This document shows, in pieces, positions 30,749 through 42,175 of a stretch of 64,000 nt of DNA (position 1 is the first letter of the stretch; every line of letters starts with the position of its first letter). Position numbers and translations under genes: made by a program. The stretch is from contig CAJQUW010012482.1 of NCBI GenBank assembly GCA_907163375.1, positions 120,954 through 184,953 on the forward strand, read 5' to 3'. Below the pieces are notes generated by a model. It ran no database searches. It was given only the letters and a program-made list of their open reading frames with translations, and was not told the DNA's origin. The stretch comes from Prostheceraeus crozeri (lineage: Eukaryota; Platyhelminthes; Polycladida; Euryleptidae).

Positions 30749-32560
30749 AGTAGTAATCCCATTCCAGACGCAAGCCCGGTGCGGTGCAGTGATGAATCAT
30801 CATGCTGACTCAGCCCCGCCCCCCTCTGGAAGGAAGTCGCCAAGGATGTGTTGGGAGGAATGGGTCCGTGAGGAGGAAACGGGTCCCTCCCCCCTCTGGC
30901 GGGAAGGAAGGAAGGAAGGAGGAGTGATGAGGCAAGGGGTGGGAAGGAAGGTGATGTGGGAAGGATAGAGTGTGGAAAGGGTGGATGTTGGTGTTGGGAT
31001 GAGAAAGGCTGGAATTAGGCGTGAAGGAGGTCTCGGATGAGAAAACGGAGGCCAGATTCGGACTCTACGTGAAATTTTGGGTTAGGAAGGATGTTTCCAG
31101 CGACATTGGAGAGAAAAAGTTTTGAAGACCTCCCCCCCCCTCTTGCCAAACTTCCAACTTTGGTGTTAGACATCGTAGAAAGTCGTGCCATAGCTCATTT
31201 GAAAGCTGGGAGTGAGAAAAAGGCAGTGAAAAGCTCAGTTTGGACTCATTTTCTTGGGTTTAGGGAGGAAAATGGCAGGAAACCGTCAGAGTTGGAAAAG
31301 GCAGGTGTTGGAGGTTTTGGGATGAGAAAAGTCGTTTTTCGGGCAGAAGGAGTGCTCGGATGGGAAAATGGAGTGCAAATTCGGACGTTTTGGCCAAAGT
31401 TGGGTCTAGGAACTTCTTCCCAACTCAATCGGAGAGAAAAAGTTCAGACCTCCCCCCCCTCCTGCCAAACTTCCAACTTTGGTTGTAGACATCGTAGAAA
31501 GTCGTGCCATAGCTCATTTGAAAGCTAAGAGTGAGAAAAAGGCCGTGAAAAGCTCAGTTTGGACTCATTTTCTTGGGTTTAGGGAGGAAAATGGCAGGAA
31601 ACCGTCAGAGTTGGAAAAGGCAGGTGTTGGAGGTTTTGGGATGAGAAAAGTCGTTTTTCGACAGGAAGGAGGCCTCGGATGGGAAAATGGAGTGCAAATT
31701 CGGACGTTTTGGCCAAAGGTGGGTCTAGGAACTTCTTCCCAACTCAATCGGAGAGAAAAAGTTCAGACCTCCCCCCCCCCTCCTGCCAAACTTCCAACTT
31801 TGGTGTTAGACATCGTAGAAAGTCGTGCCATAGCTCATTTGAAAGCTGGGAGTGAGAAAAAGGCAGTGGAAAGCTCAGTTTGGACTCATTTTCTTGGGTT
31901 TAGGGAGGAAAATGGCAGGAAACCGTCAGAGTTGGAAAAGGCAGGTGTTGGAGGTTTTGGGATGAGAAAAGTCGTTTTTCGACAGGAAGGAGGCCTCGGA
32001 TGGGAAAATGGAGTGCAAATTCGGACGTTTTGGCCAAAGTTGGGTCTAGTAACTTCTTCCCAACTCAATCGGAGAGAAAAGTTCAGACCTCCCCCCCCTC
32101 GGCACCGATCTTCCAACTTTGCTTCTAGTGGACGGTTTTTGTCGTGCCATAGCTCGTTTGAAAGCTAAGAGTGAGACAAATTCACTGAAAGAATCGGCTT
32201 GTTCATATCTGTCTTCGTTTAGATGTGAGACGCCATTTAAGATTTTGGGACATTGGCGAAAAACGACAGAGTTAGAATTTGGGACGTTTTGGGCTGTAGC
32301 TTCAAAACAAAGCATCGGATGGGAAAACGGATTTCAGATTTGGAATCAGCGTGAAATTCTCTATCAGCATGGTAAGTTTCAAGTCAATCGGAGAGTTTCA
32401 AGTCAATCGGAGAGAAAAATTTTCAACATTTTTAGAATTTTTGCGATGGCTGCCTACTGTAGAGGCAAAACGAAGCATCGGATGGGAAAACGGAGGTCAG
32501 ATTCGGATTCAGCGTCAAATTCTACGTGGAAATGATTTATTTTCAGCTCAATCGGAGCAC
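30749..32560 (+). repeat. Polinton 2 left terminal inverted repeat with tandem subunits
   Basis: Inverted relative of about 46,870-48,423. Inside, a unit of about 320 bp is repeated (unit junctions at the C-runs near 31,129, 31,449, 31,768 and 32,088). Each unit ends in a run of seven to ten C. Long open frames here (for example 31,479-32,168) are by-products of the repeat. The outermost 60 bases carry the terminus and a GCTGACTCAGCC palindrome. Confidence 0.9.
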
Positions 32561-34338
32561 TAGAACCGGAGATAGACGGGTTTTCAGTGTTTGGATGATG
32601 GGTATTACGTCATCAGCTGATCGCCAAACACTATATAAGTGGAAACTCGGCTTGCGGAAATCAGTTCTCCTCCCGACTGGGTTGGGGTAGGTGAACTCTG
32701 GAGCTCCGATGATAGCATTGGAAATCTGAAAAACCGGGTTTCTGTACGAAACCGACTTAGAAAATTTCATTGCTGAAGTCAGCTAAGGCGTCAGACTTAG
32801 AGGTTAGCCAGGAGATGGCCTTCGTCTCCAGACCATAAAAGACTCCAAAACTTTAAAGGCTTGTAACTTTGCTTCTACAAGTCCGTTTGACTTGATTCAA
32901 AAAAGGTTCGGTTGCTATTGACCTGCCCTAAGTGATAGAATACTTATAAAATGTCATAAGTAGTGCTAAAAAGTTGAAAAAATTACATTCACTAGTTTTG
33001 GAGGTTTTCTGGGGTTTTCGACCCTGCTGAAGTCAACTAGATGATTTTTAGTGAGCCAGTCTTCTCATGGTATAAGCGGCTTTTCACTGAAAGCGAGCAA
33101 GACACGGAGAGTTTTGCTGTAATATTCCACTGACAGGGTGTTCCTTCGGGACGGCGGACGATGCCGTAGTGATAAGTGTGGCAAGGGAGTGTGTCATAGT
33201 TTAGACCGTAACCGCTGGGACAACTCATGTCTCATGTTGGGCATTTGACGCAGTTCTCAACGTAGCACTTTGAACGCCAATCGGTTGAGTCTTAGCTATC
33301 TTGTCATGGGTGGCCTCTAAACATCTCCATTGCAAAACGCTGGTGAATCAAGCTCTCTACGGCTTGCTATCAAGCTGATCAAAGTCTGTCAACCTCTTAC
33401 CAACTCTACAGGTTTTCATGTCTGGCGATCAAGTCATGGACGGTGCACGATTTTCGGTGTGATACCTCCTGTGGGTGAAGTCCGTAGCTGCACGGGACGT
33501 GGGCAATGGTAATCCTTGTGAAACCTCTCAGCGTCATGTTTGCAATGTTTCGTCTCCGTGATAGAGACAAGCAGAACTGATGAATGGAATGAAGGGAGGA
33601 CATTCATGCGCCACACGCAACACGTCACAGACTTCTGTCTTCGCTAGTGAACAAGCTCTTGTCAGCATCGTCAGAAACTTTATCATATTGTCCAAAAGTT
33701 TTATTGCAGCACAGGTTGATGTATAGTTAGAAAATTTGATCATTGAAGTTATATTCGTAAGTCTAGTCAGAAAGTGTATCATGGTTTGCAAAGTTAGTGT
33801 AGTCAAGTAGTTTTACTGTGACACCCGTTTGTGAAAATAAAGTTTGATCATTGACGTTTTTTATTCGTGAGTGTCGTCAGAAAGTGTATCATGGTTTGTA
33901 AAAGTTTTTATTGCACCAGAGTTGATGTATAGTTAGAAAAGTTTGATCATGGCGTTTTATGAAACACACATGTCATAAAATGTAAGCGTTAGTGTAGTCA
34001 ACTAGTTTTACAGCAACACACGTTTGTGAAAATAAAGTTTGATCATTGACGTTGTATGACTGACCGAACTAATCACAGCACTAGAAAAATTTTAGAAGGT
34101 TTTACTGCACAGTGTAGATTGTCTTGCAACTTACTTTCACAGTGTTAAAAGTTTTATTGGAGACAGTTGCGAAATGTTTCCCTATTAGAAAATTCAAACT
34201 CCATGACTGTTAGATTCGCTTCATCAGGTTTACTAAAAGCAGTTTTCTATTGCAATGAGAGTTTAGAATGTTATATGAAAACAGTGTTCGTCACAGCACT
34301 AGAAAGTTTAGCACAACACAAGTGTCATGAAAAATACT
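32561..34338. other. Non-coding stretch of Polinton 2 with diverged repeats
   Basis: I see no protein family. AT-rich diverged repeats around 33,690-34,060 use elements such as AAAGTTTGATCATTGACGTT and CAGAAAGTGTATCATGGTTT. The segment at about 33,130-33,250 is a diverged copy of 35,098-35,230 (shared GTTCCTTCGGGA-GGCGG, TTTAGACCG and CTCATGTTGGGC). Confidence 0.6.
32632..32639 (+). promoter_or_regulatory. TATA-box-like site at inner edge of left repeat
   Basis: TATATAAG within CACTATATAAGTGG, pointing into the element. No coding sequence follows closely, so the transcript it would serve is unknown. Confidence 0.4.
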
Positions 34339-34791
34339 TTATTTTGTCTTTGATTCAACATCATTGAAACCCACTTTACTAATAGCAATGACAATATGCT
34401 TTATTTTATTCAGAAGCAAATGATCGCCGTAACCATGAAAGTTGTCCATACGAGATATAATCTTCCGCAGATGTCGTGTATAAAACTCAGAAGCATCAGT
34501 AACATATTCTTGTCCATAGGAACGAAATTGAAAATCAACACTTTCCGCTACTTCACCTTCTGGAAAATGAATGTAATTGACATGTGCAGTTAAATGAGCC
34601 TTGATGAGACTGTCTTTGAAATAAGATATCAACTCCGTAAATATTTTTCGTGTGTAGTCTAAACTTGCTTCCAATTCTGTCTCCTCCCTTTGAAACTCAA
34701 GGATGTAATCTTGTATTAAGCCTCCGAAGCACTCTTGATGAAAACGAATCGTGCAATCATCATGTTTCAATGTATTGACTTCAGGTGCCAT
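34339..34791 (-). CDS. Free-standing polymerase N-terminal-domain-like protein (copy 1)
   Basis: 150 residues. Key stretches CTIRFHQECFGGLIQDYI, SLIKAHLTAHVNYIHF, DFQFRSYGQEYVTDASEF and RHLRKIISRMDNFHGYGD match, in order and spacing, the N-terminal domain of the Polinton 2 DNA polymerase (LRLSKFSLERLVRDYE ... TIRIASCAADLIG ... LISNLDKFNERTSG). Related copies lie at 43,683-44,129, 46,322-46,813 and (Polinton 3) 53,193-53,603. It may act as a replication cofactor, regulator or decoy. The frame is whole. It is divergent from the polymerase gene that starts about 640 bases away. Confidence 0.7.
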   Translation of the reverse strand: MAPEVNTLKHDDCTIRFHQECFGGLIQDYILEFQREETELEASLDYTRKIFTELISYFKDSLIKAHLTAHVNYIHFPEGEVAESVDFQFRSYGQEYVTDASEFYTRHLRKIISRMDNFHGYGDHLLLNKIKHIVIAISKVGFNDVESKTK

Positions 34792-34930
34792 GGTTGAGTC
34801 TATTGCTAAACAACATTTTTGCCTAACACGATTTCAATAACGCGTTACAAATGTGCGTGCGCACATCGGGAACTCTAGCTCGTCTGTAATTGGACGAGAG
34901 GTCTGATCCATTCACCGCTTAGGAAAATCT

Positions 34931-34938
34931 TATAAAAG
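34931..34938 (+). promoter_or_regulatory. TATA box, probable DNA polymerase promoter
   Basis: TATAAAAG at 34,931. A donor-like GTGAGT lies about 48 bases downstream (34,980), so a short first exon is likely. The next plus-strand genes are the small Cys-rich frame and the spliced polymerase. Confidence 0.6.
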
Positions 34939-35113
34939 TCAGTGCACCAGCTCTGCTCTTCACATTTATCTTTCACAAGGTGAGTGTCGGTGAGCTCCTG
35001 CTATCAGGTTGTTTTGACTTGCTATCAAGTTGAATAGTCTCTTGCTATCACATCTTCTGCTTATAAAACATATCATCGCTGTAATACCTCCTTTGCTCGA
35101 GCGTTCCTTCGGG

Positions 35114-35293
35114 ATGGCGGGTACTGCCGTAGAGGGATTGCGTTGCACGGGTTGTTCGTCGTTTGTTAGACCGAAACCTCTGAGCCGTTGCTCATGTTGG
35201 GCGTTCGACTTCATACTCAACGTGACGCTTTCTCTCGCCAGGTCAAAGTACTTTAGCCATTCGACAAAGGTTAGTCTTTATGATATGGAGTAG
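35114..35293 (+). CDS. Small Cys-rich ORF upstream of the polymerase
   Basis: 59 codons from the ATG at 35,114. It contains LRCTGCSSF and RCSCWAFDFILNVTLSLA, a possible C-x2-C / C-x-C zinc pair. A diverged copy of the DNA lies near 33,130. It could instead be a leader exon of the polymerase transcript. No family recognised. Confidence 0.35.
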   Translation: MAGTAVEGLRCTGCSSFVRPKPLSRCSCWAFDFILNVTLSLARSKYFSHSTKVSLYDME

Positions 35294-35434
35294 AGGGAAA
35301 TGTAATTCATTAGATGTCACTTCAATGATTATTCCCAAACGTTGACTAGGCAAATGAAACGATTCTCATCTTTCCTTTTCAGTGATTGAAGTCTTACTTA
35401 TCTATCATTGATCATCTACAATCGACTATCTACC

Positions 35435-38400
35435 ATGGAGTTTGCAAAAATTGAGAACTACCGCATTGCTGTCGAGATGGAAAAGGCCACCATCGAGCAA
35501 TGTAAGTATTTGTAACAAGGTTGACTCTATTACTAACATCATTAGGATAGACATCCCAATTAAAATCAAGAGCCCTTCCCTTATGTTGTTCATGTTTAAA
35601 CCGAATCCAAATTTTACCTCTGCTCATCTTTGCTGTCATTCTTTTTCAGTACATGAATGTATTCGTAATGGGGAACCCGCGCCCCAAGGAGCAATCGGGG
35701 AAGCCTATGAGCGGCTCGGAAAGTGTAAGTATCCTCACCTATGAGACTTGGAATGTCATGTTTTAGCACTTCTGTATCCGTATAGCTTACTCTCTATCAT
35801 TATTATTTCCGCAACCTCTAATCTAATCTCTCTTTTCTCTCTACAGATATGGCGAAGAAGAAGAAGTGGGAGGAAGCCGCGAGGCGGAAATACCGCGAGG
35901 AATTTCCGGCCCTACCTTCCCGCTCACCTACCTCCGCCCAAGCTGCGACCCCTTTCTCGGGCATCGTTATCGCCCCACCTCCACCGCCACCAGCTCCGGT
36001 ACCTGCGCCCGTCCCTGGGCCCGTCCCAGCTCCGGTACCTGCTCCTCGCCATCACGTCCCTCCGACACCAAAGCCCAGGACCCTTCCACCCTCGGCTCGT
36101 GTCCCACTCCTGCCTCCTCCGCGTTCATCCTTGCTGCCGGAATTACAGTCTTTAGATGGTAAGTAATCGTGATTGGGAAATAGGGGGTTGAGACTTCAAA
36201 CTTGAAATGTTGATCATGTTACTAATCTCTTTTCTCTTTTTCTCAACAGATTTGGCGGCCTACCTCCTGGACAGTGACGTTCCCTCCCGTCCCATCGTCA
36301 TCCCAGCATCGCCACCACCACCTGGAGCGGCCGACCTTCCTCTCCTCTCCGTCAAGTCGGTGGAGAGATTGTTGGAGGAGCAGGAAATGGAGTTTGAGAT
36401 CGTCGGAGAGGAGAGGGAGATTGCAATCGAGGAGGAAGGTGTGAGGGAGAGAGAAGGACCTACGGCTCGACAGCTCAGCTGTACGGACTGCGGGCAGGTT
36501 TTCGCGAGGCCATTCTGCCTTCGGCGACACCGGCATTCTCGCTGCCCAAAAGCGAAGGGAGAACTGGAGAAGACACGCCGACCGATCCCTCAACGGCCCA
36601 AGTGTGAAGGTTGTGGACGCACGTTCTACAACAACACCAACTTGCGAGTCCACATCGAAGGCGGTTCCTGTGGCAGTGTGAGGCAACCACCGACAACAAC
36701 AGGTAGGAAGCATCCTTCATCGCACGTCGGCTTTTCCTGTTCTTCGTGTCAGAAGACCTTTCCTACAGAGTTTGTTCTTTCTTCACACACACTCTGTCAC
36801 ACTCATTCCACTGAGCTTTACACTGACAACAACGTCACTCTAAGGCTGAGCAAGTTTTCCCTTGAGAGGCTCGTTCGCGATTATGAGTTAGAAAGCTCTG
36901 AAGCTGTGCAGGACATTCATCCTTTCTTGATGAATCATATAGGCTTAATTCATCAAATGTTGGCGAGTTTAGATAGAATTTTACTTAAGGGCATGTTCTA
37001 TCTCACTGCTCGTTTCAATAAGGTAGACAGTATCACGGGAGAAGTAGAGTCCACTGTGACCATTAGGATAGCCTCTTGTGCTGCTGATCTCATAGGTGAT
37101 GTAAACGAGTGGGTAGAGAGACATGAGACCTATCTCATCAGCAATTTAGATAAATTTAATGAAAGAACCAGCGGTCTGGTCTTTGATGGGATAGAGAAGG
37201 TAGACATCAAAATAAATCTTTTAGAAAATTTACAAGGGAGTGGTTGTTTCACCCTCCCCAAAGCACTGGCTGACAAAAAGGCTGTCATCAATGTAGAGTG
37301 TCAGTCCCAGTGTTTCAAGTATGCCGTCCTCTCCATTCTTCACTATAATGATATAGGTAGGCATCGTCAAAGAGTCACCAAGTATCGTGAATGGGAGGAT
37401 GAGCTTAAGTTTGACGGGTTAGATGTCAACACATTAGACTTTAAAGGCATCGCCCAATTTGAAAAATTGAATAACATTAAGATTGTCATCCATCTCTGGG
37501 GAAAAGGTCTGAAGGGCGTTAGGTATAATAATCGTCAAAGTAACTTTGACCGGGTTGTCAATCTCCTCCTAGTCTATAGCGACAACCACCCAGAATGGCA
37601 TTATTGTGGCATTCCCAAAATTTCAAAGTTATACCATCATCAAGCAACCTATAGGGATAATTTTTATTACTGTGATCGCTGCAGACGGCGTTTCACATCA
37701 AAAGCATTTTTTGAAGAGCATTACGAGTGGTGCTCTCGGGGTGAACTTCAAATGGAAGTCATGCCCAAAGATAAATTTCATAGGTATGAAGAAAACGGCA
37801 ATGAGCTCAGTCCCATATGTACCATCTATGCGGACATTGAATGTCATATTGAACAAGAAGATCTAAGTCATGAGCCAGCAGCCATTGCCTGCTATGAAGT
37901 CTGGCATCCATATTATAGGAACCAAAATAAGATGCATGTGTGGCAAGGCGAGGAGTGCGTTGAAAACTTCCTCAACTTTTTAGATAGGAAAGCCCGTTTT
38001 CATCAACGCTATGAAACGGAGCTAACTAGGAAACCCATGTGCTTCACAGAAGCCGATAAAATCAAATTTGATAGGACCACGGAATGTCCCCGCTGTTGTT
38101 CATCCTTTGATGATCAGCAACATAAGAAAGTGAGGGACCATTGCCATCTCAGTGGTAAATTTAGGTCTGCCTTATGCAGTAAATGCAATATGAGACTTAG
38201 GCTCAAACGGCGAACGCTCCCCGTCATCTTTCATAACTTTAAATGTTATGATGCTCACATCATCATTCGTCATGGATTCGGTAAAATGAAATCCTGGTCA
38301 TCTAAAGTGATTGCACAAAGTGAGGAAAAATTTATGTGCATCACTGCTAAAGTCCAAGTCGATAAGACGAAGGAGGGGAAGCCTGTTTTCTATGACATAA

Positions 38401-40334
38401 AGTTTCTAGACAGTTTCCAGTTTATGTCTTCTTCCTTAGCCGCGTTGGCTAATAATTTAGAAACACTTCCCCTCACTCAACATTTAAAGAAAGACTATCC
38501 CAACATAAGTGATAGTCTGATACGACGGAAAGGGGTGTTTCCTTATAGTTATTTTAGTTCAATGGATACATTGAAGGAGACATCCCTTCCGTCCATTGAT
38601 AAGTTTAAAAATGATTTGACGGGTGAGGACTGTTCGCTGGATGATTATAGGCATGCAGAGCAAGCATGGTTAGAATTTAGGTGTCACACGTTTGGTGACT
38701 ACATGCTTGCCTACTTAAAATTAGACGTCTATCTGTTGGCTGACGTGTTTGAGACTTTTAGGAAAGTTACATTAGAACAGGACGCCTTAGACCCCGTCCA
38801 TTTTGTTAGTCTGCCGGGTCTGTCCTATCAGTCAGCCTTCAAGATGACGAAAGAGAGCATTCATTTACTGCAAGATGCAGAAATGTATACGTTATTTGAA
38901 CGTGGTATTAGGGGTGGCTTGACATTTGTTAACAAACATGTTGTCAACAGCACCCAAGACATAGGATCGACCACGCATTTAATGTACATAGACCAAAATA
39001 ATTTGTATGGGAGTGCACTCTCCAAGCCTTTGCCAAAGTCTGACTTCCAATGGGTAGAGCCCCATGACATTGAACACTTCTCCAATCCAGCTCACATCAT
39101 GGCACTGGGAGATGAGGCCGACATAGGTTATTTATTTGAAGTCGACTTCATCTATCCAGACTGCATTAAGAATAGGACCGTTGATTTTCCTCTCGCACCC
39201 AAATCTGGCATAGTCAGTCCAGATATGTTCTCTCCCTTTATGGAAGAACACAATAAGAAATACGAGGCGGAAAATGACTTAAAGTATAAAGCCACTAGGA
39301 AGTTGTTGCTCACCCAATTAAACAAGCAGCATTACATCGTGCACTATTCCATCCTAAAATTCTATCTAGGTATGGGGATGCAACTTGATAAAGTCCATCG
39401 CGCTATCCAGTTTAGGCAGAAGCCCTTTCTAAAACCGTATATAGAATTTAATAGCAAGAAACGGGCTGAATCCAAGAATCCTTTCGAAAAGGACTTCTTT
39501 AAATTTAAGAATAATGCCCTCTTTGGTAGAACCATGGAGGATGTAAGAAAGCGCATGGACTATCGCATCGTAACTGATCCGGAAACGAGTATCAAGTTAT
39601 GTCGCTCGCCGTTGTTTTGCCACCATGATGTCATTTCCGAAGACATCACTGGTTTTAAAATGTTAAAATCTAAAGTAGAACTTTGTAAGCCCATTTATGT
39701 CGGTCAAGCTGTCTTGGATCACTCCAAGTTAGAAATGTACAAGTTATTTTACCACACTTTTAAGACATGTCCACTTCTCCAACGTGTGGAATTAGTAGGA
39801 GGTGATACGGACAGCTTCTTCCTAGCTTTGACAACCACGAGCCAAGTCAAGCAGGAAGACATTTTAAAATATTTAGCACCCAAGTTTGATAGTTCCAACT
39901 ATCCCACTGACCATCCGCTTTACTCTACCTCAAATAAAGCGAAGCTTGGCTGCTTCAAGGATGAGTCTGCCGGCAAACAGATAGAGGAGATGATCTTGCT
40001 TCGCCCCAAGATGTACTCCATGAAGCTAAAATCCTCAGAGCTTTCTATAAAGCGGGCGAAAGGCATCTCGAAGTCAATCGTTAGAAAAATGACACATAGG
40101 GACTATCAAGATGCCTTAGATTCACTTAAAATCAAAAAAGTAGAAATGACCATTTTAAAATCTCAGTCGCATCAAGTCAGAACAACGACGTTTAGGAAAC
40201 GAGGTCTCTCAGCTTGGGAAGACAAGCGATGCTGGATGAGTCCTAACCACTCATTACCGTACGGCCATCCAGACACTCATCTACCTCCACCCAAGAGACA
40301 GAAACTTTCTCCTCCTCCGTCCGGCGATGTCTGA
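35435..40334 (+). CDS. polB: Polinton 2 protein-primed DNA polymerase B, four exons
   Basis: Exons 35,435-35,501, 35,650-35,724, 35,847-36,158 and 36,250-40,334 with GTAAGT donors, polypyrimidine-CAG acceptors and matching phases. A Pro-rich segment comes first. Three C2H2 fingers follow (LSCTDCGQVFARPFC, PKCEGCGRTFYNN, FSCSSCQKTFPTEF), then the polymerase N-terminal domain (36,838-37,210) and a fourth finger YYCDRCRRRFTSKAF. Exonuclease motifs are TIYADIECHIE, HNFKCYDAHI and LDVYLLADVFETFR. Polymerase motifs are YIDQNNLYGS, KFKNNALFGRTMEDV and GGDTDSFFL (D-T-D). The main exon is an unbroken frame of about 1,360 codons, so the gene looks whole. Polinton polymerases are protein-primed and some carry introns. 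Confidence 0.93.
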
Positions 40335-40679
40335 TGATGAATGCTTCCTCTCTGTTGTGGTTGATGTTTTGCTTTTTACTCCATGGCGTTTTCTATGGGG
40401 CGTTGTGAGTGAGTGCCTTGTAACATGCGTCCAACTCCTGATCACTTCATATCATGACTTACATATCAACTGGTTTTCCTGACGTTGTTTTCTCCCTGCA
40501 CATGAGTGACTTTGTTTTCTCCCTGCATATCAGTGACTTTGTTTTCTCCGGTGATGTGAGATATAAAAACTTTGTTTTCTGCTACCATCAGTATTAACTG
40601 CATGTGGCTGTGATGAAAATCGGTTGTGATGATGAATAACATATCATGTACATATTGTGTTGTTTTCCTTTTGACATAA

Positions 40680-41260
40680 AGATGGGATTCTCACTCAATA
40701 GATAGAAGTAAAGTTAGAAATTAAGTTATAACCATATCACTGTTTGTAAGATAGGTGAAATATAAATGAAGTTAGAATCACTTCGCTGTTTGTAAAGTTA
40801 GAAATAAAGTTGACGTTTGTAAATTTAGAAATAAAGTTGATGATTGTAAAGTTAGAAATAAAGTTGACTTTTGTAAAGTTTGAATTAATGTTAGAATCAT
40901 CTCACTGTTTGCAAGATAGGTAAAGTATAAAATAAGTTATAACCATATCACTGTTTGTAAAGTTAGAAATAAAGTTGACGTTTGTAAAGTTAGAAATAAA
41001 GTTGATGATTGTAAAGTTTGAATTAATGTTAAAATCATTTCACTGTTTACAAGATAGGTAAAGTATAAAATAAGTTATAACCATATCACTGTTTGTAAGA
41101 TAGGTGAAATATAAATGAAGTTAGAATCACTACACTGTTTGTAAAGTTAGAAATGAAGTTGATGATTGTAAAGTTTGAATTAATGTTAAAATCATTTCAC
41201 TGTTTGTACAGTTTCTAAGATAGATGAAATATAAAATGAAGTCAAAACCATGTTAGAGTT
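40680..41260 (+). repeat. Imperfect tandem repeats (GTTAGAAATAAAGTTGA family)
   Basis: At least ten imperfect units of 25-45 bp built around TGTAAAGTTAGAAATAAAG, interleaved with longer units ATAACCATATCACTGTTTG. AT-rich and non-coding. It could be a 3' untranslated region or a replication-related array. Confidence 0.8.
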
Positions 41261-41346
41261 TGTAAGTTAACATCGTCATCAACGCATGTAACATCATGGC
41301 AATTTCTTCGGCTTAGGAAACATCAACCAATTTGCTGACTTATGTC

Positions 41347-41531
41347 TATAAATAGCTCTGAGTCATGAAGGAGTAAGGCGCCAGTCATACGAATCTAATC
41401 AGTCTTGTTCAACCTTTTCACCGACACGTGTGTGTGGGCGTTATTTATCAGACAAAGCGATGGCGCCTCACGTCAGACAGCGTGACCTTTTCACCGACAA
41501 GTGTGTGGACATCATTTCATGTCTATAAATA
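41347..41531 (+). promoter_or_regulatory. Two duplicated TATA boxes
   Basis: TATAAATAG at 41,347 and 41,524, each within GTCTATAAATAGC followed by CTGA(G/C)TCAT. They point away from the polymerase toward the minus-strand TBP-like gene and so would drive unknown or antisense RNA. Alternatively they are relics of terminal-repeat promoters, since the Polinton 3 promoter at 51,479 has the same TATAAATAGCG core. Confidence 0.45.
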
Positions 41532-41592
41532 GCGCTGACTCATCATAAAGCGAAGAACCTTGTTGATGACCTTTTCACCGACACGTGTGTGG
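41413..41592 (+). repeat. Three copies of a CACGTGTGTGG motif
   Basis: CCTTTTCACCGACACGTGTG at 41,413 and close copies at 41,486 and 41,570 (spacings 73 and 84). The core CACGTG is palindromic. Regular spacing near the TATA copies suggests a protein-binding array. Confidence 0.75.
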
Positions 41593-41635
41593 ACGATAGT
41601 TCATTGTGATGACTCATTCAAAACGCATCATGTGA

Positions 41636-42175
41636 TTAAGACGATTCTATTAACTGTGACTCATACAGATAACGCATTAAAGATTTAACAATGTCAGCTA
41701 CTTTACTGATATCACGTAAACCAGTCATGATGCAATGTCCGTTGTGAAACACTGCAATATGTACAGGATGCCACTTCCGAATCAGAGCAGCAGGAAAGAG
41801 TTCAGTTTCATAAAATATACAATGATTACTGGTTTTAATGTTGGCTAGATTCACTAACATCTTCAATTGAACAGACACTACTATATTCTTCAATGTCAGG
41901 GGACTGAGGCGGAGATGAGGCATGAGTGTTCGCATTTTCTTGACGACTTCGTAACACATGGACTGCATCACGAAATGAGAAAGGTTTCCTAGGACTTGGA
42001 TTTTGCCGCAGCGAAAGATTTGAAGATTTCGACCGTTGCTCATGCGAATGACCAACATTTGCGGACGACCGCGATGATAGACTGAATCGGGAAGATGGAT
42101 ATGCAACTGTTCTAAATCGATGTCTTTTCTGAGATTCATTTCGCGCATGGCGTTGATGATGCGGATGGGGAGCAT
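41636..42175 (-). CDS. Polinton 2 TBP-like protein
   Basis: 179 residues, the size of a TBP core. Two TBP-type repeats are visible. The first is LEQLHIHLPDSVYHRGRPQM with NLQIFRCGKIQVLGNLSH; the second is LKNIVVSVQLKMLVNLANIK, YETELFPAALIRKWHPVHIA and VFHNGHCIMTGLRD. The second repeat parallels the eukaryotic TBP stretch NMVGSCD ... YEPELFPGLIY ... IFVSGKVVLTGAK. The homologue at 59,208-59,753 keeps the same layout. Likely role: DNA-binding promoter factor for the element. The N-terminal 341 bases overlap the PC4-like gene in another frame. The frame is whole. Confidence 0.82.
   Translation of the reverse strand: MLPIRIINAMREMNLRKDIDLEQLHIHLPDSVYHRGRPQMLVIRMSNGRNLQIFRCGKIQVLGNLSHFVMQSMCYEVVKKMRTLMPHLRLSPLTLKNIVVSVQLKMLVNLANIKTSNHCIFYETELFPAALIRKWHPVHIAVFHNGHCIMTGLRDISKVADIVKSLMRYLYESQLIESS

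Larger units (their letters stand above)
40335..41635. other. Repeat-rich intergenic region between polymerase and TBP-like genes
   Basis: Convergent gene ends face each other here. The stretch 40,680-41,260 is built from imperfect tandem repeats (cores GTTTGTAAAGTTAGAAATAAAG and CATTTCACTGTTTG). From 41,340 it holds two TATA-containing repeats and three copies of a CACGTG-type motif (separate entries). No gene recognised. Confidence 0.7.

Noticed and set aside
31091-32168. Long open frames with repeated ESRAIAHLKA / GFREENGRKPSELEKAG peptides (also on the minus strand at 47,123-48,036)
   Set aside because: They lie wholly in the tandem units of the Polinton 2 terminal repeats, are broken and rejoined at the C-runs, exist in both orientations and have no protein-like motif. 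Repeat by-products.
34966-35220. Minus-strand 84-codon frame upstream of the polymerase
   Set aside because: No motif, and it lies over a TATA/leader region read on the plus strand.
35748-36162. Alternative Pro/Leu/Arg-rich frames over the third polymerase exon
   Set aside because: The exon frame is fixed by flanking splice sites and phase; the others are shadows of GC-rich proline codons.
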